64,000 nt of DNA, taken from positions 49,952 to 113,951 of the forward strand of contig QNGE01001259.1 in assembly GCA_008508345.1 (NCBI GenBank), in the 5' to 3' direction. Positions 48,691 through 60,540 of the stretch are shown piece by piece (the first letter of the stretch is position 1; each line of letters begins with the position of its first letter). A program made the position numbers and the translations under genes. Source of the DNA: Paragonimus westermani. Taxonomy: Eukaryota; Platyhelminthes; Trematoda; Plagiorchiida; Troglotrematidae. A model generated the notes under the pieces. The model worked only from the letters and a program-made list of their open reading frames with translations, made no database searches and was not told the origin of the DNA.

Positions 48691-51600
48691 ACATCTCAGA
48701 AAGTACATTTGTACCGGTTAACTAGTTAACCACGGACCTCAATTAGTTGAAAACATATGCGTCGGTAAAAAACGATACTGTCCACCTAACCAGTCCAAGT
48801 GGTGTGGACTAATTAGTAACTACAATGGTAGCCAAACATTGTCGGTCTGTTTACATCCTCGTTATAAACAGATCACTATTCCCAACCGAAAAGTAAAAGT
48901 GATCATATCCGTACACCATACACCCCTCCTTTGAACACTAATCAGACTTCTGTACGACGCTAAGGATGACGTAGGTTTTGGAAGTTCACACGTAGCTTTA
49001 TCATCCCCAATGAAATCTGCTCAGCGGTATTACGAGTGGGTAAGAGGAGGCTGATCTTACACACAAAACAGATCACAGTATCAAGTAGACTGCCTGAGTT
49101 AGGGAAGATAAAAACGGGGACGTATTGAGGATTCAAAGAGCACCGATCAGGCAGTCTTCTTCAGAAAGACAAAGATGTCGAGCCGAAAACATCGCCTATA
49201 AAATTCATATTAGTCAGCATGGTACCATGAAGAAATTCGGTGTGAAAATCATAGGAATCACCAAGTACACCTTCCCAAATATCATCCGTGAAACCAGTTG
49301 CAATGAAGAACGTGTGGTACAGTTGCTCAGAGACATACATTGCGTATTTAGAAGGGATAGAGTGGGTTCAACAAATTTGCACACTTCCCTGGAGCTCCAG
49401 TTTTAAAGGAGATAGCTCTGGTGAACACAAGTAGTAGCCCAATCGGAGGCGAATACTGAGTTTAAAAATATCCCAACCACTGACCGCTTATAGACTGTCG
49501 ATGCCGTAAGACAGCGCCGACGTAAAATTGTGATCTGTGCATTCACGATCGAGTAGGACTCCACAAATCTACCCCCTCCCCTGAACTGGTGAACTGGAAC
49601 AAAATCAAACCAGTGATTAGATTGGTCGCGACAGAGACATTGTGATTGTCACAGAATGAGTATCAGGATACACTGTGTGTATGTTAATTTTTGAACAACG
49701 AACGCAACTTGAACCGGATTCAGTGTAATCACACAAGTCCACGTGAGACAAAGTACAAACAGAGATATTACAAATAAACTGATAACCTATTACATAGACG
49801 TTGCCACAGAACACAGACACCGGAGCAGGCAAACCCGACGGCTGGCAGATGCTTGATCAGGACATATGATAAACATTTGAGAGGGAGGGAAAGACAGAGA
49901 GCTGCGTTCAGGATGGTAACAACAATGACAGCTGGGATGGCGTGTGAACTAGGTCGTTATTGTACATAACACAGGAGTACTATATCAGATAACAACAAAC
50001 AAATAACGGTGTTTGCCTGTGAAAACAAAACACCGTAGTAGTATCGAACAAAGGATACAAAAAATCACAACATACACTTTCAGACACCAAAACGCAGAGG
50101 AAACGAAGTGCGTATGTACACACACAGATACACAGGGTGATAACTGTTTCCGTTCGCATTCATCACTTTGCCGAAATTGCAAGAATGCTAGGGATAGTAG
50201 GACAAAAGAAATTAGGCTGCAGAGAATCCGCGCAGGATAACGGTGCATATATTTGTATAGACCTAGTTGTTTCAAGTTTGAAGCAGCAGGAGATGTAAAA
50301 CCCACGACAGAAAGAGAACACGGGTGGGGGTGGACCAAAAAGACTCGGTTGCAGCGTTTGAAAACAGAAGTAATCCCAAAAAACACTACCAGTGTTAACT
50401 GGATACCCGAGGCAAACAATCGGTCAACACAGGCAGTACTGTGTCTATGTGCCCTCGAAGTGCGAAATATGACGACGCGTATGACATACAAACGAGTACA
50501 CGCAGTTGAACAACCATCGAAACAAGAAGAGCAACCTTACTGAGAAGTCATCAGCACACAGCCGAGTGGAGAACGTTTCTCACGGTTTCCGTGACAGGAA
50601 AAGAACGTCACAAAGATAAGATGGAAGAAAAAGGAAGAAATCATCAACCTTGGTTAGTTTTGATAAGTGTTTAAAAAGTCCACTCACTTCCCGAGGCAAG
50701 GATAGTTCATAAAACTTGAAGGAACATGAGAATGCCATTCCAATAAGAAAATACGGCCGTTCTTTGTCAAAACGAACGATTTAAAGTGCTAATCAGCAAA
50801 CTAGACTGTGCCCAACGAACAGGAAGATAGGTTACAGTCGTACAGTGTATGTGAGAATACTTGTTCAGAGGATAGGTGATTAGATAACTCGTTTCTATCA
50901 CACGCCCCAACAAACATATACATACAATGGATCTAGTAACATATGCATTGTGCGCTTATTAGGGGCCAAGTGTGCGCACGCAATCGATCAAACATGTGCA
51001 CTCATCAGATGGCACCAAAACCGAAAAAAAAACAGTGCAGGTGTGTGTGTGGCACCTGTGGAGCATGATGAATATGGCGCACCGAACTCACAGGCGTGAA
51101 CACAACTAACGTACAAAGATAGCGTGTGGTCGACTTGCGTGGTTCGGATCACAGTTCGACCGTATGCCATTCTCATTATTGAACAGTACAGTTGCATTAC
51201 AGTTCTAGATGAGAGCTCGGATAACCGTAACTAGCAGGTGACGACGGAATATTTCAGAATACTGACCATCTTGAGGTGTCAGTTGAGCATGAAGAGATAA
51301 AGAGACAAGAATAAAAATAAACTAAGCCAACAAACGTAAACCTTCTTAAATCACACGGAGAAGAGCCACGTGATTCACATAATTTACGATATACGATGTT
51401 GCAGGAAATGACGACTAATTCGGTAAGATAGTACGAAACAAGTATCATAATCTGGACGACGGAGTGAAAATCGTATTGATGCTATTTTTGACCGGAAACT
51501 TTTTGAAAAGTGTACGACCTGTGATGTTGGTTGGTTGCGTTTGGACATTACGGCATTTATAGAACAAGCCCCGTCCGTCTCACACTTGCATTTCCAAAAC

Positions 51601-52760
51601 AGGAGTAATTTGTCATGATTGTAGAGCAGTAGAAAAAAAAACAATATCATCCGTTGACGCGCTGCTGTTGATGGTGAGGAAAACTAGTCGCAACAAACCG
51701 GGTCAAGTAATTCGCCAACAGAGTGACAGTTGAAACGACAGGAGCTAACACAGAGAGATTCAAGCACGCAATCGGTAAGTTATAGTGTAATAATGGACAC
51801 ATGTCAATCAGGCAAACAAGATGACTAATTTCCTGTTGACAAAGGAAAGTGACCAGCATGAAGTAAGAAGAAAGTGTCTACTGAATAAACCAGGATTTGT
51901 CCCTGATGTAGGAGCTGTGAGCAAACCGGAAGGCTACTAACTACTTACAAAATTGAAAGCACAGAGGCACGGACGTTTGACCGGCCAATGATCTAATAGA
52001 ATGTTGCAAATCTGATATCATGAAACGGTTAACCAGCTGAACCGGTGCTCGTTAGATTGAAGTCCACATCGATTTTCAAACACGTATACAACGGGATTCA
52101 AAACATTACTCCTTGTAAACAAGTAGACTAAAAGCATATAAGTTCCCAAGCTAATGGATGTCACCTTGGCTCACAGTTAACCGAGACAATTGCTCACAAT
52201 GATACCGGGGTAACCGCTATTTGAATGATCACTCCGGAAAAGAGGTTTCAGAGATGTTTCAGGTAAGCAACTATTAATATTCACCGTTGAGGAAGATATT
52301 AGAAATCGATTTAACTTGCAAAAACATTTCTTTTTGGTACGAGATGTGAGTGAAAGAGTTACGCACAATGTACGTAATTCGAATCCGACAACAAACAGGT
52401 CCAGGAAGTTCATTCCGCGAAGGTTACTGTTTTCCGATTTTTAAATGCAAATTCAGACAAACATCAGACCTGGACAGATGCATGAGTCTGTGAAGTAGTC
52501 TCTGCAATAGACGATCAAGTGTATACTGTTAGACAAAATATTACCACATTCCGAAGGGGTGTACACCATTGAGCACAATAAATGAATGACGTGATCAAAC
52601 CAATAATTTTCTGTGAAAAAAAGACATACTATTGAACTCCTACGTTAACACAAATAGTTTAAGGCTGAAGACGGCTACGATCATTGTCTTTTAAAAAAGA
52701 TTGGTGTGACTCGCAGTGTCTTGATCTTCTACCTAGAACTGTATCATCAACGGCACCAAC
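48691..52760. other. No gene recognised
   Basis: About 4 kb. The longest frame is 49985-50491 on the minus strand (168 codons). It is cysteine- and valine-rich, without a recognised domain, and partly encoded by GT-rich sequence; it is probably fortuitous. A 93-codon frame at 49125-49406 (+) has a mildly protein-like composition but no recognised family and no clear splice borders. Confidence 0.5.
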
Positions 52761-52829
52761 CTGAGGAACAAAGGTGACCACAGCTCCATACTCCCGGAAA
52801 TGGCTTAGAAAAGGAAGGACCAGATTGTT
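52761..52829 (-). CDS. Possible further exon of the unknown minus-strand gene
   Basis: A 69-base stretch, phase 0 at both ends, lies between AG (52831-52830) and a CAG|GTTGGT donor (GT at 52760-52759). It encodes 23 residues including LVLPFLSHFREYGAVVTFVP. The phase is compatible with the upstream exon ending at 53886. The acceptor has a weak pyrimidine tract and the exon is short, so this is tentative. Confidence 0.3.
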
Positions 52830-53885
52830 CTATGAGTTTGAAATCATGTGATCCAGCAGGCGAAGATAAGCAACCAATGTCGTGAGACTGTGAGTAACTG
52901 TATAAGTAGGCATCACGGGCATTTATCATTTTGAAAAGTATGACCAGAATGGTCGAGAACTAATGGCATTGAATGCATACGCAATAAGGCTTTGTGGCTA
53001 GAATCACTGATAACATGACCAAACATGGCTAACACACACCTTCCAGTTGACCAGATTACAGTTTGTGCATGAGAAAAAACATCAACACCATGTGTTGAGA
53101 TGAAGTTACCTTTCGAAATCGCGTAGCGTGGTTTTCAACATGCCTCTGTTGCCCGTTATCCGCTTGTGATCTGTCGCAGCTTCACACGGAACACATCACT
53201 TCATAAGATTTCTTTCGAATACAATCAAGGAATTGACCACGCCAATAATGTATTAACCCCCCCCCCTCACAAATAGCAATAATCGGATGCTTTCTCATTT
53301 GAAGTGAGTGGAAACCACAACAACGTAAATTCATTCAAACGACCCACACTTCTACTGGTTGCCACTGAACATCATTCACTCCGAATTCTCACCGTATACG
53401 TGAGCTGTTTCGAGAACAAGAGAGTTACGTATGCCACAGTAATAAAGTTGGGCATTTTCCGGATTTTCCAACTTCCTACATTTCCAATATCAACCATACA
53501 GTAACATCTTGTTCGTCAACCGACATGGAATGGTTAGACGGCGAGAAATCAATGCACCATGTCAAAGCAAATTGTGCCACCAGTATCAATGACCGAATCA
53601 AGTATCACATCAGCAGTGAAGTTCGTCGCAATCAGCGTTGAATGGGATAAGTTAGCCTGAGGTGCTTTGCAGGTGAGCTAGGTCGTTTGTGCGAGATGGA
53701 CTACAACAGTAGAGAACTGTGTCCAATCGTACTGACTCTTTTCGAACAAGCAAGTGAAAGACATAGCCTGTGCATAATCTCGCAGAGTTAAAGATCTCGA
53801 GGAATTCTGTGGAAATTCTTAAGTTTAAAAACGACGTAGAAAGTTGACTATAGGATGTCATGTTTTGAAATGCAGTGAAACTTAC

Positions 53886-54422
53886 TTTATGCGGGAACAG
53901 CAGCTTATCATGTGCTGATGGAGTGACAGACTGTGTCCTGGGTCCAGGTCTGTTTGTACTTCTGGATAATGGTGCGCTGCTACGTGGAGGTCCAGACGGA
54001 ATCAACCCGATACCTACAATACGCACGGTCGTGTTTGCCAGCTGCCCTCCACGAGGATTGTTTGAATTCAAAAGCGATATTGGTAAGTTAGGGGAGTTGC
54101 GTGATTGTTTTCTTCTGTTTATCGATCGGCTAGGATCAAGCGAAGTTTGCTGCTGTTGCAGCTGTTTACGAGCAAAGTAGGATGAGTTGGAGTTGCCCGA
54201 TGTTCTACTGCCACGCTGTTCCAGCGAAAGACGCGGGTTTGATTTGTTCGCAGATGGCCTCGTTGTGCCAGGTGGACTCAGGCTCGTAACAGCCGTGCCA
54301 TTACCACTGGTGCAAAGTAGGGTGGACCCAGGTGACCCAACCGTTGATGCACAGTGATGATCCAAGCCAGTGGAAGACGACGAAGTGGGCAAACAAGGGG
54401 GTTTCTCACACAATTGAAAGCC
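53886..54422 (-). CDS. Exon of unknown gene, Ser/Pro/Asn-rich region
   Basis: On the minus strand an acceptor (ttgtttttgttag, AG at 54424-54423) is followed by 179 codons without a stop, ending at a consensus donor AAA|GTAAGT (GT at 53885-53884). Both borders are phase 0. The product starts GFQLCEKPPCLPTSSSSTGL. It is low-complexity, rich in Ser, Pro, Asn and Arg, with a short Gln run (KQLQQQQTS) and a more ordered patch TTVRIVGIGLIPSGPP near residue 125. It reads like a disordered linker or regulatory tail. The preceding exon at 54690-54780 also ends in phase 0, so the two join in frame across a 267-base intron. No family is recognised. Confidence 0.65.
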
Positions 54423-54689
54423 CTAACAAAAACAATATACATAGGGTGTAAACTCCAAACGGACTGCTCCGCGAATATGCACTAAACAACACACGTTGCC
54501 CAGTAGCAAGCGCAGATGACATCAATGAAAACACGATAGCCTGATAAACAAATCGTTCCAAAAATGTGAACGAAATCTAGAGCCTCAAAATCATTAATAA
54601 AAGCGAAAATACTACAGCCCAGCACACACAACTGTACCATGAAGAAAGGTGAACATGTAAGGTTCAAATCCACGAAGGACACAACATAC

Positions 54690-54780
54690 GTGGCTCAGCC
54701 GTTGAAGCAACATTTCATAGAACACTTCACGAACAGTCAGTTGGCGACGACAGTACAGCAATCCAGGATCGCGTACAAAA
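54690..54780 (-). CDS. Exon of unknown gene, conserved-looking block
   Basis: It follows a strong acceptor (T-tract then TTTTTTTGCAG, AG at 54782-54781) and ends at CAC|GTATGT (GT at 54689-54688). The first base completes a codon begun in the previous exon; 30 codons follow, FVRDPGLLYCRRQLTVREVF then YEMLLQRLSH. The composition (mixed charged and aromatic residues, helix-like) is that of an ordered domain and differs from the surrounding noise. Splicing from the exon ending at 54984 restores an Asp codon across a 203-base intron, giving TEGDFVRDPG at the join. The family is not recognised. Confidence 0.7.
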
Positions 54781-54983
54781 CTGCAAAAAAAAACAATTAA
54801 AACTAAGTTTCAATACGGCAGAGGATGCGTGAAATGGGCCAAACGGTTTAATTCCCAGATTATTACAGTAAGCAGGAAAACGATAACATTTTGCTGAAAA
54901 AACCATGAAGTAAGAAGTAAAAGCTACCGTTATTTGTTTGCCTAAACAAAACAGTCCGTAGTATTCTGGCTTATTTGTCTTAC

Positions 54984-55059
54984 TCGCCTTCGGTTGGAAA
55001 AAAACCAAGTCCGTAAAATGTGGGCGGACTTCGAATCTGTGATTGCCATCCGCCGAAGA
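54984..55059 (-). CDS. Exon of unknown gene, upstream of the conserved-looking block
   Basis: In the frame set by the downstream exon the translation is FGGWQSQIRSPPTFYGLGFF then PTEG, followed by two bases and the donor GTAAGA (GT at 54983-54982). The left border is taken as the AG at 55061-55060. The frame is open to 55081, where another AG (after TTATT) could serve and would add SLIVEV-like residues. The run of aromatic residues and the exact phase fit with the exon at 54690-54780 argue for real coding sequence. Upstream exons were not found; the gene should continue to the right on the minus strand. Confidence 0.6.
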
Positions 55060-55099
55060 CTTCAACAATTAGACTAGCAGTCTAATAAGTACTGCCGAT

Positions 55100-56030
55100 G
55101 ACAAGAGTTATTCATCTGATAGCTGCCCATATCTTACTAGGATGAACAGATACAGTCAACTTCAGACTAGCAGCTGGCTATCCCTGTAAGCGTAGGATGT
55201 GCTGAGTACAACACGGTACAATATCGATTACCCAAACCACGAAACCATCGTGGTCGGCTTTACTCTTGCGACTGGACAACTCAAGTATGGCATTCAGCAG
55301 AAAGCCTTTGACTTTATAGGACAAATGTCTTGTTTGAAACAATTGGTTCCCTTGAGCAGTTTGAAAAAAACAGTTGGAACACGAAAACTGGTGGATGCAA
55401 GTAATTTTGTGTTGACTCATGAGTACCAAATCTACAATAACATAGATAGGCTTTCTTGTAGTAAACGATTAGAGGGGTGGATAATGAATAAGCGGGAAAG
55501 GATAAATCATTAAATCCAGGAAGGGGTCAAGTTCACGAACAGTTGTTTCTGAACCCGGACAGGTGGCTGTTGGCTAAACACATCGTGATGTCCGATCTTC
55601 CACTTCTCTCACTAATTTGTCACGGACGATATCCTAAAAGGTGTTTGCAGAAAATCCAGTGGGCTAGGTGTGAAGGGTCGGCCGGGCACTAAGCTAACCG
55701 ACGAGGAACATACGCACGACATGGTTCTGCATAGGCTCTAAAGTGAAGATACATAGATACGATAAACAAGGGCAGTAATCGGACTAGTCTGAACAGAGCG
55801 CGCTTCACACTAACAATGAACAAAATGATACTTCAGAACTGGAAAGACCACATTCTCATATTCTACACGGTAGACAGTCAGCCAAAAGAACATGACACTT
55901 TCAGTTGCTTGGGTAACATTATCTCGTAGGTTTGTGTCAGAGGAATTCATTTTATATCGTTCAAGACCACCTCTTCCTCGAGAAAACAATTTTATCCAAT
56001 CAGAAATGTCGTGAGCAGTCAAGGGGTAAA
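55100..56030. other. No gene recognised
   Basis: Upstream side of the unknown minus-strand gene. Open frames at 55199-55513 (+, 104 codons) and 55810-56022 (-, 70 codons, including RGRGGLERYKMNSSDTNLRD) are mildly protein-like. Neither has a recognised domain or clear splice borders. Confidence 0.4.
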
Positions 56031-56039
56031 CTTCGCCAT

Positions 56040-56390
56040 TTTTTAACCTGTTCGGCTTTTATTCCGCTATGCCCGTTGCTAACTTAGTGACCTTAACTAC
56101 TTTGTAATGTATGCCCTTCCAATTCATGATTCGAGAATGCTTGTAGGCCGCTATGCACCATATAAACACCCTGCAATTTTCTCCTTGATAAACAAAGGGA
56201 CTCTTTTTGCGTCCGTCTTTTGGTTTGTGTTGGGAGCAATTAACGGGGACCGCCGCGTTATTTCGGGGCCAAGCATTTCCGTGTTAATTATATCAAAAAG
56301 GAGAATCCGATTCTTATCAACCGCATTACCCTATCGTGTAGAGACCGGCGTATTATGTCAAGGGTTTATAACATTTAGCGACGGGAGAAC
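56040..56390 (+). mobile_element. Probable 5' LTR and primer-binding region of a gypsy element
   Basis: This stretch directly precedes the gag frame. It ends with ataacatttagcgacgggag at 56366-56385, which resembles the TTTGGCGACGAGG-type junction found between LTR and gag in CsRn1-like Ty3/gypsy elements. The outer LTR boundary is a guess, and no matching 3' LTR was found in the window. Confidence 0.45.
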
Positions 56391-56416
56391 TCACGACGTC
56401 ACTAACGTTCAAGCAA

Positions 56417-57100
56417 ATGCAAACTCTCCTTCAACAGCGGCAGAAACAAGTTGAACAGGAGCAGTTAAAACTGAATAACATACTGATGCAGAACCTGAGC
56501 TTCCAGCAGCCGACAGCGGGATCAAACGAAACCTTCAAACCTGCAGCAGAATCCTTAATCATATCCAACAGTGAGTTTCACTTAGATCCTGTAATTGGCG
56601 CTGCATTCGAGTCTTGGTTTAAAAAGTATGAGGATGTTTTCAATGTGGAACTATCATACGCTGAAGATGCTCGGAAGGTGAGGCTGCTGATCCGTAAACT
56701 CGGTACTTCGGAACATAAAAGGTACACCAAATTTATTTTGCCGGAGAACCCGAAAGATTTGAGCTTTGACGACCAGTCATCCCTGCTTAACATACGCTAC
56801 CAGTGCCTGAGGCTCGTGAAATCAGTAGATGAAGACTAAGTCACGTGCGTTGGACCTGTCGATCGGGGGCTCGAACGGTTCAAACTTCGCACCATGACTG
56901 AAGATCTATTCGAATGTTTAGTCTTCGCTTGTGCATCCCAGTCACCAAATGAAGTAGATATCAGAACACGGATTTTGGGAAAGGTAGAACAATGTCCCGA
57001 CATCACTGTAGTGGAAATCTCGATTCGCCAATTATCCAAACCCCGACACAACAGAAGATCTGACAAACGGCCAATCCAAATATCGCGTTAAAGGTACAAC
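56417..57100 (+). pseudogene. Ty3/gypsy gag (broken)
   Basis: An ATG at 56417 opens 140 codons (MQTLLQQRQKQVEQEQLKL; later AAFESWFKKYEDVFNVELSY; later RKLGTSEHKRYTKFILPENP) that stop at 56839. The gag continues in another frame at about 56850-57060: LERFKLRTMTEDLFECLVFA, ASQSPNEVDIRTRILGKVEQ, then CPDITV. These are the capsid-region blocks of gypsy gag proteins of the CsRn1-like group (F-SWF-KYED-F and LIFVCGLQSP-like). The protein would form the retroelement particle. A stop and frameshifts inactivate it. Confidence 0.85.
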
Positions 57101-57224
57101 ATCAGGATTGGACGAACGGTCTTAGTGTTGTGCCTTCCGTTATTCGCCAATTCAACTGTTCCGTATTCGACCAATTAACATACAGTTTATGATGTTGCAT
57201 GTGCACGAAAGTCAGAATGCCACA

Positions 57225-57550
57225 ACCGAAGAAAACCTTCCACACCATGTTGGCAATGTGCCCGATGGCGTTATGTCCGATTCTTTCCATTCAAACAGCA
57301 CCGATGCACCCGGTACTGCCGGTGGGGCCACAAGAAGCGCCAGGAACTGCCCAATCGGTTCAGTCAGCAAAAACAAGGTCTTGGACTATCGCAAGCCACA
57401 CAGGCCCCGCTTCTCAAGAGCTCAGGTCGTTCTCGTAGCAAGGAATGCTGGTCACGTAACGCGCAGGAAGTACATATCCATCTTTATCAAAAGCAGGTCT
57501 GCCAAACTATAGCTCGATACAGCATCCGACATTACATTAATCTCTGGTGT
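57225..57550 (+). pseudogene. Ty3/gypsy zinc knuckles and protease (broken)
   Basis: In one frame 57232-57357 encodes KPSTPCWQCARWRYVRFFPF then HRCTRYCRWGHKKRQE, a degenerate pair of nucleocapsid zinc knuckles; several Cys/His are replaced. At 57468-57550 RKYISIFIKSRSAKL, a stop, then LDTASDITLIS is the start of the aspartic protease with its catalytic D-T-A-S intact after the stop. The rest of the protease is only faintly seen to about 57660. Confidence 0.8.
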
Positions 57551-57729
57551 CACCTAAATGGTAAACCTACAATGTACCCGACAACCTAGCTCGCTCGAAG
57601 CGCTACCGGCGGTCGATTAATTATCATTGGCGACGTTCAATGCAATGCAGTGCTGAACGCAGTGATCAACAGTGAATCTGATGTACAGCTCATCCTCAGC
57701 GAGGCTTTTCGAGCACTTCTAGTAACAAG

Positions 57730-58190
57730 AATGGTAAAAAAGTGACCAAAATAGACCCAATTTTGAGAAGAGTAATGAGGTTCATCCGCACAACTTGGCC
57801 ACACGCAGACCTCAATGGCGACTTCAGAAATTACTTCCGCCACCGAGAAGCTCTTACGATCGTGAACGGTTGCGTCATGTTTGCCGACAGAATAGCCGCC
57901 TCGGAAGCCCTCCAACGGCAGGTGCTCAAGCAATTCCACAGTGGACACCCAGGGATCAACCGAATGAAGTCTTTGGTGCGCAGTTTTGCCTGCTGACCAC
58001 GAATGGACAAGCGAATTGAGAAGGACTGCCAAAATTACACATCGGATTGTCTAACTGCGAAAATCCCCGTAAAATATCAACTGCACACTTGTGTAGTATG
58101 ACATCCAAATTATCGTCAAGCCGAGTGTCAAACGGCTTAAGTTCGCTGACATTCGAATGAATGTTAAACAAACGGGAGTAAAAAAAACTG
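57730..58190 (+). pseudogene. Ty3/gypsy integrase zinc finger and remnants
   Basis: An 85-codon frame (57742-57996) contains VMRFIRTTWPHADLNGDFRN, YFRHREALTIVNGCVMFADR and VLKQFHSGHPGINRMKSLVR, the H2C2 zinc-binding region that precedes the integrase core. The two histidines are in FHSGHPG, and the paired cysteines appear after a stop as KDCQNYTSDCLTAK. A later stretch HPNYRQAECQTA (about 58103) resembles the HP-SNGQAER block of the integrase. RT and RNase H, which should lie between the protease and this point, are absent. Confidence 0.85.
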
Positions 58191-58199
58191 TTGTTACAT

Positions 58200-59478
58200 C
58201 ACGTATCACAGCTACAAACATATCCTAGGGTCTGTCGGTCTCGTCTCTTTAAATGTAAGGAAACGAGCAAAATTTCATCATACAGGCCTGCATTCCAACA
58301 GCACTAGTTTGTTTCGAAATGGACAACGCACCCACAGATACCTTGTGCATCAGGTGAGTTCATCTTTGGCACTGCGAGGGTAATATCGAATTCATCATAT
58401 TTACCAGGCCTTGAAGCAACTTGGTTATCGCCAAATTTCGGGACAGTAACATTTTCGTTTTCAAAGAGTATGTCCACTAGTTCCTGCAGTGCATAAACTA
58501 GTGATACATAACACCACGACTGGGCTATCGAATGTCTCAGAAACAAAGCAGGTTACAACATCAAATATTCCCTTACGATAGCAGTGTTTCACCTCTAAAG
58601 ACAAGACTCAAGACCTCCAGCACCAAATCAATGATGTCATTTAAATTGGAATATTCAACGTGCAACGCTTTCTTGTGCACTACACAGAGCACGTTCGCGA
58701 GTTCATGTGCGACTCTGAGGTCTATTGTGTTTGGTGATCTATCAGTTATTGCGTTTGTCAGTTCTGATGGAAGATGCGCAGCGCAGCTCTAACAAGTTCG
58801 ACGAGTTCAGTGCAAAAATGCAAATGCAACCGTACAATAATGCAGCAGCTTGTCTAAGTTGTACTCTGCACAATTGTTGCACAGAACAACCTTTGTTTTT
58901 TAACAAGCAACTACGCAGTCAACCAATTACTATTACTAGCACAAAAAATGCAAATGCGTAAATATTAAAACATCAGTCACAACTGAACACAGATCGCACA
59001 TTCAGAGAAAATTCAGTCCCGGTTCTTTTCCAAAAAGTGCAGACCAGAATAACTTCCTAATTAAGGTTAATCAGTAGTACATGAAAGTCGGCGGTATTCC
59101 CCCAGAAAGTCACCTCAAGAAAAAAAAACCGTCACTCCAAAGAGATCACTTTCGTCCGAGCTTGGTAAGCTAGTATAGGAAGTTAGGACTGTTCAGGGAC
59201 TACCACTCAGAAATAATTCCCGACTAAGATTCCGCGCTTAATTTTGTTCGATCCTTCCTTAGACAGACAGTGGCGTCTCTCTTTCATCACTCACACCTCT
59301 ACACCTGTAGCATCGAGGACTATAAACTGATGAGGACTACCCATCTTTTGTAGTTTATACAGACACACAATGCTGGTTAAATCAAATTTAAACATAGTCT
59401 GATCAATTCACTAGCTAACAGTCACACCAAGCTTAGTTGAATGGACAGTAGGATGTTCCCATTAAGTGGACTTTTGAA
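58200..59478. other. No gene recognised
   Basis: Short open frames on both strands only. No 3' LTR matching 56040-56390 could be seen here. Confidence 0.45.
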
Positions 59479-59480
59479 CA

Positions 59481-59502
59481 CGTGTGTGTGTGTATGTGTG
59501 TG
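59481..59502. repeat. (GT)n microsatellite
   Basis: GT run with one AT interruption, just before the non-LTR fragment. Confidence 0.9.
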
Positions 59503-59515
59503 CCACTCACAGTGT

Positions 59516-60490
59516 GTACATGGTCGGATGGGCGATGACCGTATCCCGAAGCAGTTACTGTACGGACAAGTGAAGTCAGGTAAGCGAAATCCTGGTGGCC
59601 AGAAGCGGAGGTACCAGGATGTTGTGCAGGTAAGTCTTTCACGTTGTAACATTGATTTCAGATGTTGGGAAGATTTGGCGTTGAACTGGACGGCCTGGAG
59701 GAATACGGTTCGGGTGGGCGCCCGAGCATTCAACCAGCAATTATTGCGCGGCCGCGAGCGGAAGCGTGCGGTACGCAAAGGAACCATCGGTGCCATAGGT
59801 CGCGGTGACGTGAATACATGGCGTCGCTATGTGTGCGGCCGCGAATGCGCTGGCCGTTTGGGGCTGGTAGGTCACCAACGTACTCATAGTACCCCGCCGG
59901 CGAAGAGACGGCGAGTACGCTAGGCTCAGGTAGGTCATATCAGTATATTTATTCTATTTCTGTTAATGAATGCATCGGTCAACATCCTGGTCATTGACAA
60001 TTAATCCGCTCTTCTTTTCAGAAACTTGAGTGTCTGTGGTCTTCTACCCATTCTTTTCTCCGGCTTTGATGATGTAATGTATGATGAATGGTCTGCCTGG
60101 CTTTTCATAGTCCAGTGAGAACTTTGCTTTTAATCCCTATCTTCTTTAGATTGCACTAACCTGCACTCCTATACTGCGACGCTTCTTGTATTACACTTCA
60201 AAAATCTTTCTTCTCAGTGTAGATCTCGTCATTGCAGCCTCTCTCTGTTTAGTTTCCGAGAGATAAGAGTTTCCTTTCCTTATTAGCCAATCAAGTGGCT
60301 AACAGGCATTGGCTGGCTGGACAGAAAGGCCCCACTGGCACACCTCCCGGTCTCATTCCTTCCGGTTTACACTGGATATTTGATGTGTGGGTGGAACTGC
60401 AAATGGTGCAGCGCAAGCCAATCGCAGTGATGGATAAACGTAGGCGCCCTTTGGCTTCGGTCACTGTGACAGGCTAATCCGAATCAGATG
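59516..60490 (+). mobile_element. Non-LTR retrotransposon C-terminus, degenerate C2H2 finger and 3'UTR
   Basis: The plus strand encodes, in one frame to the TAG at 59921, GRMGDDRIPKQLLYGQVKSG, KRNPGGQKRRYQDVVQVSLS, RCNIDFRCWEDLALNWTAWR and AVRKGTIGAIGRGDVNTWRR. It ends YVCGRECAGRLGLVGHQRTH and a basic tail. RIPKQ-LYG-L--GKR--GGQKKR and WE-LA-DR--WR are the signature of the C-terminal domain of a widespread non-LTR group that ends in a C2H2 zinc finger. Here the first finger cysteine is replaced by Arg. The 3'UTR to about 60490 is shared, in opposite orientation, with 41942-41390. The RT and endonuclease are missing, so this is a 5'-truncated copy beginning at a GT microsatellite. Confidence 0.88.
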
Positions 60491-60540
60491 CCGCCAACCG
60501 TGTGTACATGGTAAGTGCATCTTAGAGGTAGGTTAAAATT

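Noticed and set aside
49985..50491. 168-codon minus-strand frame
   Set aside because: There is no recognised domain, an unusual Cys/Val/Phe-rich composition partly from GT-rich DNA, and no splice or start context. Probably fortuitous.
50990..51015. CTGATGAG on the minus strand
   Set aside because: No GAAA box downstream. Not a ribozyme.
54655..54680. ggttcaaatcc, considered as a tRNA T-arm
   Set aside because: No acceptor, D- or anticodon arms can be folded around it, and it lies in an intron of the minus-strand gene.
59328..59365. CTGATGAG on the plus strand, considered as another hammerhead core
   Set aside because: No GAAA box or stem III follows at the right distance.
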